Positions 24,936 to 34,117 of a stretch of DNA of 64,000 bases are shown here, piece by piece (the first letter of the stretch is position 1; each line of letters begins with the position of its first letter). Source of the DNA: JBFHQE01 sp041592335. GTDB lineage: Bacteria; Pseudomonadota; Gammaproteobacteria; Thiohalobacterales; Thiohalobacteraceae. The stretch is taken from contig JBFHQE010000007.1 in NCBI GenBank assembly GCA_041592335.1, positions 69,494 through 133,493 of the forward strand, read 5' to 3'. A program made the translations under genes and the position numbers. The notes under the pieces are model-generated. The model saw only the letters and a list, made by a program, of their open reading frames with translations. It did no database searches and was not told where the DNA came from.

Positions 24936-26120
24936 TTACTTAGAGACACAATTCCGCCCTTTCTTCTTCGCCCGGTACAGCGCCTTGTCGGCGACCTTCA
25001 ACACATCCCAGGCAGCATTGGCTTTCTCGTTTCTTTCCGCAACACCAATACTGATTGTCACCTGGACAGTCTTCCCTTTAGAGCTACGTCTTTTACTGCG
25101 CCCGTCTCTTCGCCGATCCTGCTTGCGCACCACAAACGGCGTATCGGCAATGGTCTTTCGTAATGATTCGAGATGGGGTTTCGCATCATTTGCCGATTTG
25201 CCAGGAAACACGACCGAGAACTCCTCGCCGCCATAACGAAAGGGTTTGCCGCCGCCAGTCACTTTGCGCATCTTTGCCCCAATCATGCGCAGCACATTGT
25301 CCCCGACATCATGACCATAGGTATCGTTGAATTTTTTGAAATGATCCACATCGAGCATGGCAATGGTGTAAGAACCGCCTAACCGTGACAGCCGCTCTTT
25401 CAGCGCTCGCCGCGCGGGCAGATCCGTCAGCTCATCGATATAAGCCATACGATAAGTTTCCTGCAGCACGGCAAACAGCAACATTAATCCCGCGGCACTC
25501 AGCAACCAGTGAGACTGGGCGCTATCAAGACCAAAATGCAGCACCAGGGAAAGACTTGCCAGCACACCGAGTAGCGCGGCACGGTCAATCAGCGGTCTGG
25601 CGATATAAAACGCCAGTAATAACACAAGCTCCAGCAACAACAATGCAACGGCATTCTGCGGCAAAGGTGTCCAGTCCAGGTAACGCACCGGCACCCAGTG
25701 ATGGGAGACATAGGCCTGGTATTCACTCGGGGCGAACTTGACCAGCCAGATAGCCAGCGACACCGTGAAGACAATGAATACGAAACGTGGCAGGGCCCTG
25801 AGGGTGAGTATTCCGCGTTCCGGGAGAATGGCGAGCACTACCAGCAACAAGGGTGACAATACCGCCACTGCTGGATATAACCCTGGATAAAGACTTAACC
25901 AGCCCGCCGCCATCTGCACCAGCAACAGGCCAAACCCGATAAAGAAGATGCTGACACGGTTAAAGCGATAGGCGACAGCCAGGCTGATACCGATAATGAT
26001 CAACGGCGCCAGCGGCAGCAGCCAGGCCGAGCTGTCGGGTAACTGCGGGAAATGCTGATTGAGGTAAAGTGCCAGGCCAATCAACAGGGCAGGGATGATT
26101 AAAGCAAAAATAGCGCGCAT
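24936..26120 (-). CDS. Membrane-bound diguanylate cyclase (GGDEF domain)
   Basis: Makes cyclic di-GMP from two GTP. The 394-residue protein has seven to eight membrane segments in residues about 1-215 and a C-terminal GGDEF domain (about 225-390) with an intact active site RYGGEEFSVVF and substrate segment DVDHFKKFNDTYGHDVGDNVL. The usual inhibitory RxxD site before the GGEEF is absent; that stretch reads TGGGKPF. A basic insertion (KQDRRRDGRSKRRSSKGK) interrupts the late part of the domain. It is convergent with soxB. The signal sensed by the membrane part is unknown. Confidence 0.92.
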   Translation of the reverse strand: MRAIFALIIPALLIGLALYLNQHFPQLPDSSAWLLPLAPLIIIGISLAVAYRFNRVSIFFIGFGLLLVQMAAGWLSLYPGLYPAVAVLSPLLLVVLAILPERGILTLRALPRFVFIVFTVSLAIWLVKFAPSEYQAYVSHHWVPVRYLDWTPLPQNAVALLLLELVLLLAFYIARPLIDRAALLGVLASLSLVLHFGLDSAQSHWLLSAAGLMLLFAVLQETYRMAYIDELTDLPARRALKERLSRLGGSYTIAMLDVDHFKKFNDTYGHDVGDNVLRMIGAKMRKVTGGGKPFRYGGEEFSVVFPGKSANDAKPHLESLRKTIADTPFVVRKQDRRRDGRSKRRSSKGKTVQVTISIGVAERNEKANAAWDVLKVADKALYRAKKKGRNCVSK

Positions 26121-26148
26121 TGAAATAGTTCAAAACCGTTGTTATCAC

Positions 26149-26219
26149 GTCATTCCGGCGAAAGCCGGAATCCAGTAGTTATTGCAAGCTTCCTGGATCC
26201 CGGCTTTCGCCGGGATGAC
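26149..26219. repeat. Palindromic repeat, GTCATTCCGGCG family, copy 1
   Basis: Two facing halves, GTCATTCCGGCGAAAGCCGG... and ...CCGGCTTTCGCCGGGATGAC, each itself a hairpin, about 71 bases overall. A second copy is at 43027-43095. This is a widely seen proteobacterial intergenic repeat type (from memory). Confidence 0.85.
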
Positions 26220-26261
26220 AAGATGCTACTTAGTTAGAAGTATAAACGGCTTGAGAGGTAC

Positions 26262-29200
26262 TTACTTAACCGGTTCAGCGGTTAATGTCGAAGATGCCTG
26301 CAGCGCATGGTGATCGCGCGCCAGCAACAGATACACTGCAGGAACCACAAACAGGGTAAACAACGTCCCAACGCCCAGACCGGTCGCGATTACCAGACCG
26401 ATATGGAAACGACTGACAGCACCCGGCCCGGTTGCCAGCAGCAACGGGAACATGGCCACCACCATCGATACCGTCGTCATCAGGATCGGCCGCAGCCGAA
26501 TCTTCGCCGCCTGTTCCACGGCTTCACGCTTGCTCAGGCCATCCGTTACCTGTAACTGGTTGGCAAACTCCACGATCAGAATACCATTCTTGGCAATTAG
26601 ACCGATCAGGGTAATCAAGCCCACCTGAGTATAAATATTGACCGTTGCAAAACCCAGCGTCATGAAGATCAGCGCACCCGCGATCGACATGGGTACCGAG
26701 ACCAGAATAATGATCGGATCGCGCCAGGATTCAAACTGCGCCGCCAGCACCAGGTAAATCACCAGGATCGACATGAAGAAAGTGATAATCAGTGCGCTAC
26801 CCTGCTGCTTGTACTGACGCGACTCGCCGGTGTAATCCCAACCAAAGCCCTGCGGAAAGATTTCACGCGCGGCGTTTTCCAGAAACGCCAGCGCGTCTCC
26901 CTGGGTAACACCGCCACCCGCGATGCCCTGCACCAGCACCGAGTTCAGCTGCTGATGCTGAGTGCGCTGGCTGGGTTCGACGGTATCCACAAAGGTCGCA
27001 ATCGACGATAACGGCACTTGCTCCCCTGACGCAGTTGGCAGGTAATAATTCTTCAGGCGCTCCTTATCCAGCCGGAAATCGCGATCAACCTGCGGGATGA
27101 CCTTGTAACTGCGCCCTTCCAGACTGAAGCGATTGGCAAAGCCGCCACCGAGAAACGTCGCCAGATTGGCACCAACATCCTCCATGTTCATCCCAAGATC
27201 GGCAGCACGGTCACGATCGATCACCAGCGTGGTTTTCGGCCGACTGAACTCCACTGCCTTTTGCAGAAACATGAACTGACCGCTCATCATGGCCTTGCCA
27301 ATCAACTGGTCGGCCACCGCATCCATCTCGGCATAATCCGCATCCGAAGTGATCACAAACTGGATCGGCAACCCGCGTCCGCCACCGGGCAGGCTGGGAC
27401 GGGGAAACATCGCTGTCTGGAAGCCAGCCACCTGCCCCAGCTTGGGCTGTAACTCCTGTAACACTTCGCCCTGTCCACGTTCACGCTGCGAAGGCGGTGG
27501 CATTTTAAAACCGCCAAACACCGTGCTGACATCGCGGCCAAAACCCAGCAGATAAAAGCTTTCGTGATACTCAGGGATGGTTTCAAAAATATCGTTGATC
27601 TGCTGGGTATAGGCCATGTTGTAATCCAGCGTCGCGGTTTGCGGCGAACGCGCCTGGAAAAACAGGATGCTTTGATCCTCTGTTGGCGCCAGCTCGTTGG
27701 GCGTGGTGACGAACATGAAATAAATACTGGCGAGTACCGCCACCGCAAACACCATGGTGACCGGCACATAAGTCAACGAATTATGCAGGCGGCGATGATA
27801 CGCATCCGCCAACCAGTTGAAAAAACGTTCAACGCGCTGCTCAAACCGGCTCTGCTGACCATGCGGTTTCAGCACCTTGGCCGACATCATCGGCGACAGG
27901 GTGAGTGCAATCACGCCGGAAATCAGCACCGCACCGGCCAGGGCGAAGGCAAACTCGGTGAACAGGGTTCCCACCAGCCCACCCATAAAACCGATCGGCG
28001 CATATACAGCAACTAGGGTCGTCGTCATGGCAATGATCGGCAGCGCCAGCTCACGCGCACCCTTGATTGCGGCATCGAAACGCGACAAACCCTCTTCGAT
28101 ATGACGATGCACGTTCTCCACCACGATGATGGCATCGTCCACCACCAGTCCGATCGCAAGCACCATCGCCAGTAGTGTCAGCAGGTTCACGGAGAATCCC
28201 AGCAGCAGCATGATGAACGCCGCACCGATCAGGGATAAAGGCACAGCGACCGCTGGAATAAACGCCGCGCGAATGGAACCCAGCGTGATAAAGATAACGG
28301 TCAGCACGATCAAGACCGCTTCGATCAGTGTCGCGAACACTTCATCGATCGAGTCCTCGATGAACACACTGGCATCATAGGGGATATGCCCTTCCAGCCC
28401 GGTGGGAAACTGGCTGCGCAGCTCGGGCATGAGTTCACGCACCGATTTGGCTACCGTCAGCGGATTCGCACCCGGCGCCTGCTCGATGCCGATAAAGATC
28501 GCGGGTTTTCCCTTGTACAGGTTGGTGGAATCGTAATCTTCAGAACCCAGTTGAATTTCGGCAATATCCGCAAGACGCACCAGCGCGCCATTGTCGGCCC
28601 GCACCACCAGGTTTCGAAATTCTTCCGCGGTACTGATATCGGTAGCAGCACGCAGGTCAGTGGTGAAAAACGCACCCTTGGTCTGCCCTACCGCAGACAG
28701 AAAATTGTTTTCGCGAAGCACCTGGCGCACCTTGTCGGCGGATACGTTCAACGCCGCCATGCGCCGAGGATCCAGCCAGACACGCATGGCGAAGGTGCGA
28801 TTACCCAGCAGTTGCGCCTTGGCGACGCCGGGAATGGCCTGCAACTGCGGCTGCACTACACGCAACAGGTAATCAGTGATCTGCGATGGCGTCATGCTAA
28901 GGCTGTAATACGCCATGTACATCAATGCCGTACTGTCCCCGGTTTCGGAACTAATCACCGGGTCTTCCGCTTCGACAGGCAGCACATTGCGCACGCTTGC
29001 CACCTTGGCCTGAATCTCGGCCACGGCGGCATTGGCGTCGTAGTTCAGCTCCATGTGCGCTTCAATTGTGGACACGCCCTGGGTACTGCGCGCAAACAGG
29101 TAGTCGATCCCGTTCGCTTCAGCCATCGCCTGCTGAACAGGCGTTGTAATGAAACCCTTGATCAGTTCACTGCTGGCACCGGGGTAACTGGTCGTAACGG

Positions 29201-29336
29201 TTACGACAGTATTGTTCAATTCCGGGTATTGCCGCACATCCAGGGAAAAAATCGCACGCAAGCCCACCACCAGGATCAACAAGCTGACCACGGTAGCCAA
29301 CACCGGGCGTTGTATAAAAAGATCAGTGAACTTCAT
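26262..29336 (-). CDS. RND-family multidrug efflux permease (HAE1, AcrB/MexF type)
   Basis: Proton-driven inner-membrane pump of 1024 residues. It has the twofold RND plan: N-terminal MKFTDLFIQRPVLATVVSLLILV, a first periplasmic domain, membrane helices carrying the proton-relay aspartates (GLVVDDAIIVVENVHRHIEEG), then a second half ending in FVVPAVYLLLARD. The length is typical. The upstream gene (6 bases away) encodes the adaptor, so together they form a drug or solvent exporter that still needs an outer-membrane channel; none is in this window. Substrates cannot be predicted. There is no adjacent regulator. Confidence 0.94.
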   Translation of the reverse strand: MKFTDLFIQRPVLATVVSLLILVVGLRAIFSLDVRQYPELNNTVVTVTTSYPGASSELIKGFITTPVQQAMAEANGIDYLFARSTQGVSTIEAHMELNYDANAAVAEIQAKVASVRNVLPVEAEDPVISSETGDSTALMYMAYYSLSMTPSQITDYLLRVVQPQLQAIPGVAKAQLLGNRTFAMRVWLDPRRMAALNVSADKVRQVLRENNFLSAVGQTKGAFFTTDLRAATDISTAEEFRNLVVRADNGALVRLADIAEIQLGSEDYDSTNLYKGKPAIFIGIEQAPGANPLTVAKSVRELMPELRSQFPTGLEGHIPYDASVFIEDSIDEVFATLIEAVLIVLTVIFITLGSIRAAFIPAVAVPLSLIGAAFIMLLLGFSVNLLTLLAMVLAIGLVVDDAIIVVENVHRHIEEGLSRFDAAIKGARELALPIIAMTTTLVAVYAPIGFMGGLVGTLFTEFAFALAGAVLISGVIALTLSPMMSAKVLKPHGQQSRFEQRVERFFNWLADAYHRRLHNSLTYVPVTMVFAVAVLASIYFMFVTTPNELAPTEDQSILFFQARSPQTATLDYNMAYTQQINDIFETIPEYHESFYLLGFGRDVSTVFGGFKMPPPSQRERGQGEVLQELQPKLGQVAGFQTAMFPRPSLPGGGRGLPIQFVITSDADYAEMDAVADQLIGKAMMSGQFMFLQKAVEFSRPKTTLVIDRDRAADLGMNMEDVGANLATFLGGGFANRFSLEGRSYKVIPQVDRDFRLDKERLKNYYLPTASGEQVPLSSIATFVDTVEPSQRTQHQQLNSVLVQGIAGGGVTQGDALAFLENAAREIFPQGFGWDYTGESRQYKQQGSALIITFFMSILVIYLVLAAQFESWRDPIIILVSVPMSIAGALIFMTLGFATVNIYTQVGLITLIGLIAKNGILIVEFANQLQVTDGLSKREAVEQAAKIRLRPILMTTVSMVVAMFPLLLATGPGAVSRFHIGLVIATGLGVGTLFTLFVVPAVYLLLARDHHALQASSTLTAEPVK

Positions 29337-29342
29337 TCGCGG

Positions 29343-30440
29343 TTACTCGCCAATACTTTCTGGATCGAGTGCGACACTGTTGTCGATCACCACGGACTGA
29401 CCGTTACGCAGTTTGTTCTGTCCGGCGCCGACGACAATCTCACCCGCTTCGAGACCGGCCAGAATAACGATGCGCCCATTCTTGACCTCGCCGGTCTGCA
29501 CCTGACGGCGAGTGACGATTGTTCCGCCTTCCTGTTCTTCCACAACGAATACGGTGTCGCCGTACGGGTTAAACGTGATAGCGCGTTCCGGCAATACCAG
29601 CACTTCCTGTTCATTACCCAGTCGCGTCATGACATTGGCAAACATACCCGGTCGCAGTTTATGCTCGTGATTGGCGAGTGTCGCCCGCACCGATACGCTG
29701 CGCGTTGCCTCTTCCACGCGCGGACTCACGACACTGATCTCGCCCATGAAATTGACATCGGGAAACGCCTGAACCTGGATCTCCACACGCTGACCCACTG
29801 TCAGTTCACTCAAGTAACGTTCCGGCAGACTGAAATCCACATAGATGGGAGCCAGTGATTGCAAGGATACAATCTCGCTGCCCGGTGGCAGGTATTCGCC
29901 CAGGTTGATCGCACGAATCCCAAGCACACCGTCAAAGGGTGCAAGGATGGTCTTTTGTTTGAGCGCCTCTTCCTTGGCCACGCGCAATGCCGTGGCACCA
30001 TCGAGCGTCGCGCGTGAACGATCGTAATCCGCACGCGAAACGGATTTTTCATTAACCAGTTTGGCGTTGCGCTGGAACTCGATTTCAGCCAGTCGCTCGG
30101 CGGCTATGAGGGAAGCCAGCTCCGCACGATCCACGTCATTGTCCAGTTGCACCAGCTTGTCGCCTTTCACAACGGTTTGACCGGATTCGAAGTCGATGGC
30201 CTGTACCAGGCCAGCAACCTCATTTGCCACCATAACCTGATTCACCGCGACCAGGCTGCCGACCGAAACCAGGGTGGCTTCACGCGTTTCCCTGACCGCC
30301 TCGACAGTGGCCACGGTCGCGGGCGGCGGTCCACCCGCCATCATGGCTTGCATCTGTTTACCCACGAAGGCCTTCCAGCCAAATATGCCACCGAATAAAA
30401 CCGCCAAACCAAGCAGCACGATTAAGAGACGTTTGATCAC
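29343..30440 (-). CDS. RND efflux periplasmic adaptor subunit
   Basis: Membrane-fusion protein of 365 residues linking the RND permease to an outer-membrane channel. The N-terminal anchor or signal segment (LLIVLLGLAVLFGGIFGWKAF) is followed by the lipoyl half-motifs (VAGLVQAIDFESGQTVVKGDKLVQLD and ILAPFDGVLGIRAINLGEYL), a short helical hairpin, and beta-barrel and membrane-proximal domains. It starts with ATG at 30440 and is the first gene of the pair. There is no lipobox, so it is probably anchored by the uncleaved N-terminal helix. Confidence 0.93.
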   Translation of the reverse strand: MIKRLLIVLLGLAVLFGGIFGWKAFVGKQMQAMMAGGPPPATVATVEAVRETREATLVSVGSLVAVNQVMVANEVAGLVQAIDFESGQTVVKGDKLVQLDNDVDRAELASLIAAERLAEIEFQRNAKLVNEKSVSRADYDRSRATLDGATALRVAKEEALKQKTILAPFDGVLGIRAINLGEYLPPGSEIVSLQSLAPIYVDFSLPERYLSELTVGQRVEIQVQAFPDVNFMGEISVVSPRVEEATRSVSVRATLANHEHKLRPGMFANVMTRLGNEQEVLVLPERAITFNPYGDTVFVVEEQEGGTIVTRRQVQTGEVKNGRIVILAGLEAGEIVVGAGQNKLRNGQSVVIDNSVALDPESIGE

Positions 30441-30527
30441 AGGACTACCATAATTTTGTGGCCATTCAGAATAATGACAGGAGACAATACGACAGGTTCA
30501 CAGCATAACCAGATCACCCGTCGGCTG

Positions 30528-31388
30528 CTACCGTAACACCAGCATCTTTTTCACAATCTGCAGCAGAACCCACAAGAATGACAAGGGGAATAACAATGTC
30601 TGGATGGCAAAAACAACCATCAGGTTGATCGCATGTTCACTGACATTAGCTGCCGCCTGCTTGAAGGCCTCAATATTAGCCTCGATATCGATCGCATCGG
30701 AAGCCGAGCGATACAGCCGCTTGAACTCCGCAACGAAACCCTGGTCACGCTCTTCAAGCTGTGATTGTTGTTCCCGGTTGATTTCACCAATGGCTTGCGC
30801 GGTGAATTCCAGCTGTTGCTGGGAAGCAGTGAACTGTGGTTCCAGAAACTGCTGATAGATCATTTCGCTGCCAATCGCCATCAGGGGTACGGCAAAGCGC
30901 AGGGCAATCATCACCCAGGCTGTCTTGAACATCACACGCCGCACAGAACCGCTAACAATCTTCGGTTTCCACAACACAATCACCGAAGCCAGCAGCGAAA
31001 CAGCCATCACGCCAGTAAACCAGTGCCAGGCCGTGACATTCAACAGCATCTTTTGAATACCCAATGACGTACTCGCCGCCAGCACAAACCAGGAAAAGCG
31101 CTCAATCAGGTCATTAATGGGATCGAGGATTTCGCCCGGCGTAAAGGTCATGCCCACGCCGACAGGTTCCACTGCCACTTCTGTTCCCTGCATGACCGAA
31201 ATCACACCATTCAGCCCACGCGCCACGCCAAAGGTGATCAGGGATCGCTTCAGCCCATCCTCGGTGTAAGTCTGGCTGATGTTATCCAGCACGCCACTAA
31301 AGGCAATCGCTACCAGCACCGCTGCCAACAGACTGTAGATCAGTTTTCGTTTCGAACCTGGCGAATAATTGTCATCTGTCGAATTCAC
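30528..31388 (-). CDS. Inner-membrane protein of unknown function
   Basis: A 286-residue protein with an N-terminal membrane segment (LIYSLLAAVLVAIAFSGVL), two or three central segments (about 95-150 and 160-185), a roughly 60-residue charged helical, probably coiled-coil region (FTASQQQLEFTAQAIGEINREQQSQLEERDQ), and a C-terminal segment (INLMVVFAIQTLLFPLSFLWVLLQIV). I do not recognise the family. It is divergent from the MFS gene with 37 bases between starts, so control signals are shared. No catalytic motifs or metal ligands stand out. Confidence 0.75.
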   Translation of the reverse strand: MNSTDDNYSPGSKRKLIYSLLAAVLVAIAFSGVLDNISQTYTEDGLKRSLITFGVARGLNGVISVMQGTEVAVEPVGVGMTFTPGEILDPINDLIERFSWFVLAASTSLGIQKMLLNVTAWHWFTGVMAVSLLASVIVLWKPKIVSGSVRRVMFKTAWVMIALRFAVPLMAIGSEMIYQQFLEPQFTASQQQLEFTAQAIGEINREQQSQLEERDQGFVAEFKRLYRSASDAIDIEANIEAFKQAAANVSEHAINLMVVFAIQTLLFPLSFLWVLLQIVKKMLVLR

Positions 31389-31425
31389 GTTACACTACGC
31401 CTGACATCAATAAAGGAACACATCC

Positions 31426-32691
31426 TTGTTTGGACTGAACCGCCAGGAATGGTCCTGGGCCTGGTATGACTGGGCCAATTCCGCCTTTGCCACCACGGTC
31501 ATGGCCGGTCTGTTCCCGGTATTCTACAAGACTTACTGGCATGCCGGCTCTCCCGCCGAGGTCAGCACCTTTTACCTGGGGCTGTTTAATGCACTCGCCA
31601 GTCTACTGGTTGCTCTCAGCGCCCCTTTCCTGGGCGCCATTGCGGACGCACTGGGCAGACGAAAAGCAGCGCTGATCATATTCGCCAGTCTCGGCATTCT
31701 CAGTACCTGCGGGCTATACCTGGTCGCGCAGGGGCACTGGCTGCTCGCCTCGCTACTCTATGTGACCGCGATAATCGGTTTTTCCGGCAGTAATATTTTC
31801 TACGACTCATTGCTGATATTTGTCAGCCCCAAAGAACGCCGCAACCGCCTGTCCAGTGTCGGCTTCTCACTCGGTTATCTTGGCGGAGGACTGCTGTTCG
31901 CGGTGAATGTCTGGATGATTCGCGATCCTGCTTTCTTTGCGCTTGCCGATGCAACCCAGTCAGTACGCGTTGCCTTCATCAGCGTCGGCGTCTGGTGGAG
32001 TGTGTTTTTACTACCATTGATCGTCTGGGTCAGGGAACCTGCCTGCAAGGAAGACCCCGCCAGGGGTTCAACACTTCTTGCGGGCTGGCGCCAGGTGATG
32101 ACTACACTAAGCGCCATCCGGCATCTGCCCGAAGCGTTTCTTTTCTTACTGGCTTACTGGTTATACATCGATGGCGTCGACACCATCATTCGCATGGCCG
32201 TCGATTACGGTTTAAGCCTGGGCTTTTCCCAGAACAGCCTCATTACGGCACTGCTGATTACCCAGTTTGTCGGTTTTCCCGCCGCACTGATATTCGGCAA
32301 ACTGGGATCAAAGATCGGCGCGCGCCCCGCCATACTGATCGGCCTGGTCATTTATTGTGGCATCACGCTGTGGGGCGCCTTCATGCGGACGGAAACGGAA
32401 TTCTACGGACTCGCGATTTCCGTTGGACTCGTGCAGGGCGGTATCCAGGCATTAAGCCGTGCCCTATACAGTCGCCTCATTCCACCGGACCAGGCATCGG
32501 AATTCTTCGGCTTCTATAACCTGCTGGGAAAATTCGCGGCGGTGCTTGGCCCGCTGATGATTGGTGGTATCACCCTGCTGACCCAGAACCCACGCATCGG
32601 GATAGTATCGATCCTGGTGTTGTTCGTTGCCGGTGGCTGGCTACTGACAAGAGTGGATATTGCGAAGGGGGAAGCCATGGCACATCAATAA
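31426..32691 (+). CDS. MFS transporter, UMF1/Atg22-like family
   Basis: A 421-residue inner-membrane carrier with about 12 membrane segments. The N-terminal signature WSWAWYDWANSAFATTVMAGLFPVFY (in parts) and LGAIADALGRRKA are typical of the UMF1 branch related to yeast Atg22. The start is TTG at 31426, with AAAGGA at proper distance; no better start exists downstream before the first conserved block. Substrate not known; related proteins are suggested to export amino acids. Convergent with the thioredoxin-like gene, with 17 bases between the stops. Confidence 0.87.
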   Translation: MFGLNRQEWSWAWYDWANSAFATTVMAGLFPVFYKTYWHAGSPAEVSTFYLGLFNALASLLVALSAPFLGAIADALGRRKAALIIFASLGILSTCGLYLVAQGHWLLASLLYVTAIIGFSGSNIFYDSLLIFVSPKERRNRLSSVGFSLGYLGGGLLFAVNVWMIRDPAFFALADATQSVRVAFISVGVWWSVFLLPLIVWVREPACKEDPARGSTLLAGWRQVMTTLSAIRHLPEAFLFLLAYWLYIDGVDTIIRMAVDYGLSLGFSQNSLITALLITQFVGFPAALIFGKLGSKIGARPAILIGLVIYCGITLWGAFMRTETEFYGLAISVGLVQGGIQALSRALYSRLIPPDQASEFFGFYNLLGKFAAVLGPLMIGGITLLTQNPRIGIVSILVLFVAGGWLLTRVDIAKGEAMAHQ

Positions 32692-32708
32692 GCATCATTC
32701 TCAAACAG

Positions 32709-33278
32709 TTATTTTCTGAGCAGCAACTTGTCGATAAGTTGCTCAACAAACACTGCCTGATAATCACCCGCGTGCGTTTCGCCAATAAACTTTCCGACTA
32801 TACGCCCCTGTTTATCCACCAGGTAAAATGCTGGCCAGTATTTATTATGCAATGACTTCCAGTATGAATGATCGTCATCCAACATCACCGGCCAATCAAT
32901 ATCGTGCTGCCTAACAGACTCCAACACGGCTGACCGGGATTTTTCCCATTCATATTCCGGACTGTGCACACCTATTATTTCAAATCCCCGATGCTGATAA
33001 TCAGCATAGATTTTCTTTAACCAGGGTATGCTTCGCTTGCAATTGATACAGTCAAACGTCCAGACGTTTAACAAAAGCACCTTGCCTCGCAATTGCGCCA
33101 GATCGAGCGGCGCTGTATTTATCCATTGCTCACTGTTCACCGCCGCGAAAGGTGGCGCATAATCCAGGCGAGATTGATCTTCCGCGCATACCGAAGACAT
33201 AACCGTCATCAACACCATCAACCATAACAGCGAAAAAAATGTAATTTTCACATCAACCATGCAAACTATTACCCTCAT
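32709..33278 (-). CDS. Periplasmic thioredoxin-like protein, DipZ/TlpA type
   Basis: A 189-residue exported thiol-disulfide protein. A signal peptide (ITFFSLLWLMVLMTVMSSVCAED) is followed by a thioredoxin fold with active site CINC in NVWTFDCINCKRSIPWL and the segment GFEIIGVHSPEYEWEK, which resembles the C-terminal domain of DipZ proteins. Translation may begin at the ATG at 33278 or at a second ATG six codons on (33260); I list the longer. It lies 64 bases downstream of the cytochrome P460 gene on the same strand, with a hairpin between. It could reduce heme-binding cysteines or other periplasmic disulfides; this is inference. Confidence 0.85.
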   Translation of the reverse strand: MRVIVCMVDVKITFFSLLWLMVLMTVMSSVCAEDQSRLDYAPPFAAVNSEQWINTAPLDLAQLRGKVLLLNVWTFDCINCKRSIPWLKKIYADYQHRGFEIIGVHSPEYEWEKSRSAVLESVRQHDIDWPVMLDDDHSYWKSLHNKYWPAFYLVDKQGRIVGKFIGETHAGDYQAVFVEQLIDKLLLRK

Positions 33279-33285
33279 GGATAAA

Positions 33286-33315
33286 AGGCCTGCCGTGACC
33301 TTGCCACGACAGGCA
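33286..33315 (-). terminator. Probable terminator of the cytochrome P460 gene
   Basis: Minus strand GCCTGTCGTG-GCAAGGT-CACGGCAGGC, an imperfect hairpin followed by CTTTTAT, 27 bases after the stop at 33343. Moderately strong. Confidence 0.6.
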
Positions 33316-33342
33316 TACCCTACCTGGGAGACGATGCTCTAT

Positions 33343-33930
33343 TCACTGGTTCAGGATAGGATAATACTGCTTGAACACCATCCCCTTGCCCGCATTGACG
33401 GTATGGCAGGCCGCACAACTCTCAACCGGCGCGGCGGTTGCGGCACGCAGATAAGGCGGTTCTTCATGACCAAAGTTAAAGAAACCCCAGCCATTGGTGT
33501 CCTTAAACCGCTTGCCGTCTTTCACCATTACATCCATTCCCTGGAATTTATGCGCAAAGAAACCCCGGCCGGATGGCGCATTTTTTGACCCATCCTTGAA
33601 TCCCCCCTTTTGTAGCGACACGAGTTCTTTTGCAATCACGGTTCCATCGGGGAAACTGCCGGTTTTTTCATAAACAGCATAGGCATCGGGATTTACATAA
33701 ACGTGGTGATACTCCGGAAAGCCCGCCTTGCCATTGTTGAGGCCATTGGGTGTTAATGGCGCACCAATAAATACCCACTCTCTGAATCCTTCAGGCAACA
33801 CCAGTTCCCCCTTATCGTTGAAAATGGCCGCACCGATATTGTTGTCAGCCGACCAGGCCGGTGAATACGCACCTGCCAGACTGGTTGCCAGCAACATCAG
33901 GTTCATTGTTTTCGCTATGGACTGTTTCAT
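33343..33930 (-). CDS. Cytochrome P460-family c-type heme protein
   Basis: A 195-residue periplasmic protein with a signal peptide of about 28 residues (ends PAWSADN). The heme motif CAACH is at residues 172-176, near the C-terminus as in cytochrome P460 and cytochrome c'-beta, with the typical preceding segments KRFKDTNGWGFFNFG and PVESCAACHTVNAGKGMVFKQYYP. Cytochrome P460 oxidises hydroxylamine and nitric oxide species; its heme is crosslinked to a lysine, whose identity I cannot fix from the sequence alone. In a sulfur oxidiser the likely use is detoxification of reactive nitrogen. It is divergent from an AraC-type regulator gene across a palindrome-rich gap. Confidence 0.9.
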   Translation of the reverse strand: MKQSIAKTMNLMLLATSLAGAYSPAWSADNNIGAAIFNDKGELVLPEGFREWVFIGAPLTPNGLNNGKAGFPEYHHVYVNPDAYAVYEKTGSFPDGTVIAKELVSLQKGGFKDGSKNAPSGRGFFAHKFQGMDVMVKDGKRFKDTNGWGFFNFGHEEPPYLRAATAAPVESCAACHTVNAGKGMVFKQYYPILNQ

Positions 33931-33994
33931 CTCGTTTCTCCTGAAATATATTGATCAAGCCGCCTTCAAGATTGCTGCTGTTGCAGCATCGGTT

Positions 33995-34010
33995 TGGTCG
34001 AGATCGACCA
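33995..34010. promoter_or_regulatory. Inverted repeat TGGTCGA-GA-TCGACCA between P460 and AraC genes
   Basis: Perfect 7-base arms with a 2-base spacer, about 65 bases upstream of the P460 start and about 108 upstream of the AraC start. Candidate operator. Confidence 0.45.
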
Positions 34011-34065
34011 TGGTCCAAGTGAGGGAACTGATGCCCTGAAGACGTGGAAGAATATTGACAGTCGT

Positions 34066-34096
34066 TTTGATACTCGTGGTATCTTTGAGTATCAAA
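34066..34096. promoter_or_regulatory. Inverted repeat TTTGATACTC / GAGTATCAAA
   Basis: Perfect 10-base arms separated by 11 bases, just upstream of the AraC-type gene. The size and spacing suit a dimeric regulator bound about two turns apart; autoregulation by the adjacent AraC protein is the simplest idea. Confidence 0.5.
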
Positions 34097-34098
34097 TG

Positions 34099-34115
34099 CA
34101 ATACCCGGGGTATTG
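34099..34115 (+). promoter_or_regulatory. Palindrome CAATACCC-G-GGGTATTG over the AraC-gene ribosome site
   Basis: Perfect 8-base arms around one base, ending two bases before the ATG at 34118. The GGGG within it is the only Shine-Dalgarno-like string, so in mRNA the ribosome site would lie in a hairpin; in DNA it could be an operator. Confidence 0.5.
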
Positions 34116-34117
34116 AA

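Noticed and set aside
26149..26219. CRISPR-like repeat
   Set aside because: Only two dispersed copies 17 kb apart, internally palindromic, no regularly spaced array and no cas genes.
28386..29858. 490-codon open frame on the plus strand
   Set aside because: Lies antisense to the RND permease and adaptor genes; its translation is His/Gln/Arg-rich and has no domain, while both opposite genes are full-length and well conserved.
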